From assembly GCF_019091135.1 (NCBI RefSeq), contig NZ_JAGXJW010000001.1, positions 112,885 through 176,884 of the forward strand: a DNA stretch of 64,000 bases, given 5' to 3'. Below are positions 62,680 to 64,000 of the stretch, one piece after another. The position numbers and the translations under genes were made by a program. Numbering within the stretch: position 1 is the stretch's first letter; each line of letters opens with the position of its first letter. The notes under the pieces are model-generated. The model searched no databases. It was not told the origin of the DNA and saw only the letters and a list, made by a program, of their open reading frames with translations. This stretch comes from Cohnella sp. GbtcB17. Its GTDB lineage: Bacteria > Bacillota > Bacilli > Paenibacillales > Paenibacillaceae.

Positions 62680-64000
62680 ATGATTCGCAATCCCGTGCTG
62701 ACAGGCTTTAATCCCGATCCGTCCATCATTCGGGTCGAGGACGACTATTATATGGCGGTGTCCACCTTCGAGTGGTTCCCGGGCGTCGGTATCTACCATT
62801 CCCGAGATCTGGCGAATTGGCGCCTTCTCACATACCCCCTGAACCGCATATCCCAGCTCGACCTGAGAGGGGATCCCAGCTCCGGCGGCGTCTGGGCGCC
62901 GGCGCTCTCCTATCATGACGGTGTTTTCTATTTGCTGTATACGGATGTCAAAGCCAGGAGAGGCGCTTTTAAGGATCTGCATAATTATGTGGTGACAGCC
63001 AATAACATCGAAGGGCCGTGGTCGGAGCCGGCCTATCTGCATGCGCGGGGCTTCGACCCGTTCCTGTACCATGACGACGACGGCCGCAAATGGGTCGCGA
63101 ATATGCGCTGGGACTACAGACCGGGGCGCAGTCGCTTCGCCGGCATTGAGCTGCAGGAATTTTTGCCGGCCGAACGCAAACTGATCGGTCCCGTTAACCT
63201 GATCGCAATGGGTTCCCCGATCGGCGTGTCGGAGGGACCGCAGCTGCTGAAGCGGGACGGATGGTATTATCTGCTGCTCGCCGAAGGAGGCACCGGTTAT
63301 AATCATGCGGCTACGATCGCTCGCTCACGCAGTCTGCTTGGTCCCTATGAATACGATCCGCACTCGCCGCTTATGACGACCGTGAACGATCCGGCGCATC
63401 CGCTGCAGAAGGCCGGGCACGGCTCGCTTGTCGAGACGCAGAGCGGCGAATGGTACATGGCGCATATTTGCGCGAGGCCGTTGCCGGGAAGACGCCTGAG
63501 TCCATTGGGCAGAGAAACCGCCATCCAGCGCGTGGAATGGACGGATCAAGGCTGGCTTAGACTGGCGGGAGAGGGCAAGCTTCCGGCGCTCGAGGTACCT
63601 GCGCCGCGTATGGCGCCTCATCCTTGGCCGGCGAAGCCGGTCAAAGACGACTTCGATACGCAGAAGCTGGGCATCGACTTCCAAAGCCTTCGTATTCCGA
63701 CGGACAATGTCTGGCTCAGCCTGTCCGAGCGTCCGGGCTATTTAAGACTGCGTGGACAAGAATCGCTGGCTTCCTGGAATCGTCAGAGCCTGATCGCACG
63801 TCGCCTGCAGCATTTTAGCGCTGAGGCCGAGACCTGCCTTGAGTTTGAGCCGAATCACTTCAATCAATGCGCGGGACTGGTCTGCTACAGCGACGAGTCG
63901 GACTATTTTTATTTGCGGATCGGCTATGACGAGACGAACGGCAGACATGCCCGGGTAGTAACCTGTAAATCAGGCAACTACGAGGAGGCGGAGGACAGCG
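62680..64000 (+). CDS. GH43 beta-xylosidase-like glycosidase (3' end outside the window)
   Basis: The visible 440 codons start at ATG 62680 with AAAGGAG 7 bases upstream. The five-bladed propeller signatures are present: FNPDPSI with general base D13, GGVWAPALSYHDG, RGFDPFLYHDDDG with D126, and VSEGPQLLK with acid E185, at the spacing of bacterial GH43 xylosidases such as XynB. A C-terminal beta-sandwich begins near residue 325 (KDDFDTQKLG) and is cut by the window edge. No signal peptide, so it should release xylose or arabinose from imported oligosaccharides in the cytoplasm. Confidence 0.92.
   Translation, partial: MIRNPVLTGFNPDPSIIRVEDDYYMAVSTFEWFPGVGIYHSRDLANWRLLTYPLNRISQLDLRGDPSSGGVWAPALSYHDGVFYLLYTDVKARRGAFKDLHNYVVTANNIEGPWSEPAYLHARGFDPFLYHDDDGRKWVANMRWDYRPGRSRFAGIELQEFLPAERKLIGPVNLIAMGSPIGVSEGPQLLKRDGWYYLLLAEGGTGYNHAATIARSRSLLGPYEYDPHSPLMTTVNDPAHPLQKAGHGSLVETQSGEWYMAHICARPLPGRRLSPLGRETAIQRVEWTDQGWLRLAGEGKLPALEVPAPRMAPHPWPAKPVKDDFDTQKLGIDFQSLRIPTDNVWLSLSERPGYLRLRGQESLASWNRQSLIARRLQHFSAEAETCLEFEPNHFNQCAGLVCYSDESDYFYLRIGYDETNGRHARVVTCKSGNYEEAEDS

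Overview
The window looks like chromosome of a GC-rich Paenibacillaceae bacterium, most likely Cohnella or a close Paenibacillus relative. The support is several very large secreted enzymes ending in triple S-layer homology (SLH) repeats, YesM/YesN-type two-component pairs, CUT1-type sugar ABC genes without a local ATPase, and strong AGGAGG ribosome binding sites. No species can be named from the sequence alone.

Layout. 1-290: the end of a 52-bp tandem repeat array. 419-11407: an S-layer-anchored GH87-like glucanase, a very large membrane glycosyltransferase fusion and a small cysteine-rich protein. 11453-20248: accessory genes of lower GC, comprising a CwlK/VanY-like peptidase, an MmyB-type regulator divergent from a short-chain dehydrogenase, a second dehydrogenase plus Atu4866-like protein divergent from an AraC regulator, a nucleotidyltransferase, a RibD/DHFR-fold protein and a UvrA paralogue. 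20529-26348: a clearly AT-rich island with tnsA-tnsB-tnsC of a Tn7-like transposon, one recognisable transposon end, two genes of unknown function and a damaged 3' piece of an alanine tRNA gene.

26760 to the right edge: one large Gram-positive polysaccharide utilisation locus. It holds a sugar-binding lipoprotein with two permeases, a sensor kinase and AraC-type response regulator, a GH88 unsaturated uronyl hydrolase, two giant S-layer-anchored heparinase II/III-type lyases (2281 and 2130 aa) separated by a small secreted protein, a third lyase of 1038 aa with no signal peptide, a second kinase/regulator pair, two more binding lipoproteins, a GH28 enzyme and an alpha/beta hydrolase on the minus strand, and a GH43 beta-xylosidase-like gene cut by the window end. 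A coherent reading is that surface lyases cut a uronic-acid-containing polymer, binding proteins and the shared permease pair import unsaturated oligomers, and cytoplasmic lyase, GH88, GH28 and GH43 finish the job. The polymer itself cannot be named.

The most notable result is regulatory. Nine transcription units of this locus (eight clear, one weak), on both strands, share one promoter architecture: two CTTAAAAAA-like boxes about 21 bp apart, then an extended -10 whose hexamer starts 37-38 bp after the start of the second box. This is the layout expected for an AraC-family activator, and the two YesN-like regulators encoded in the locus are the obvious candidates. cre-like catabolite repression sites lie at or near three of these starts.
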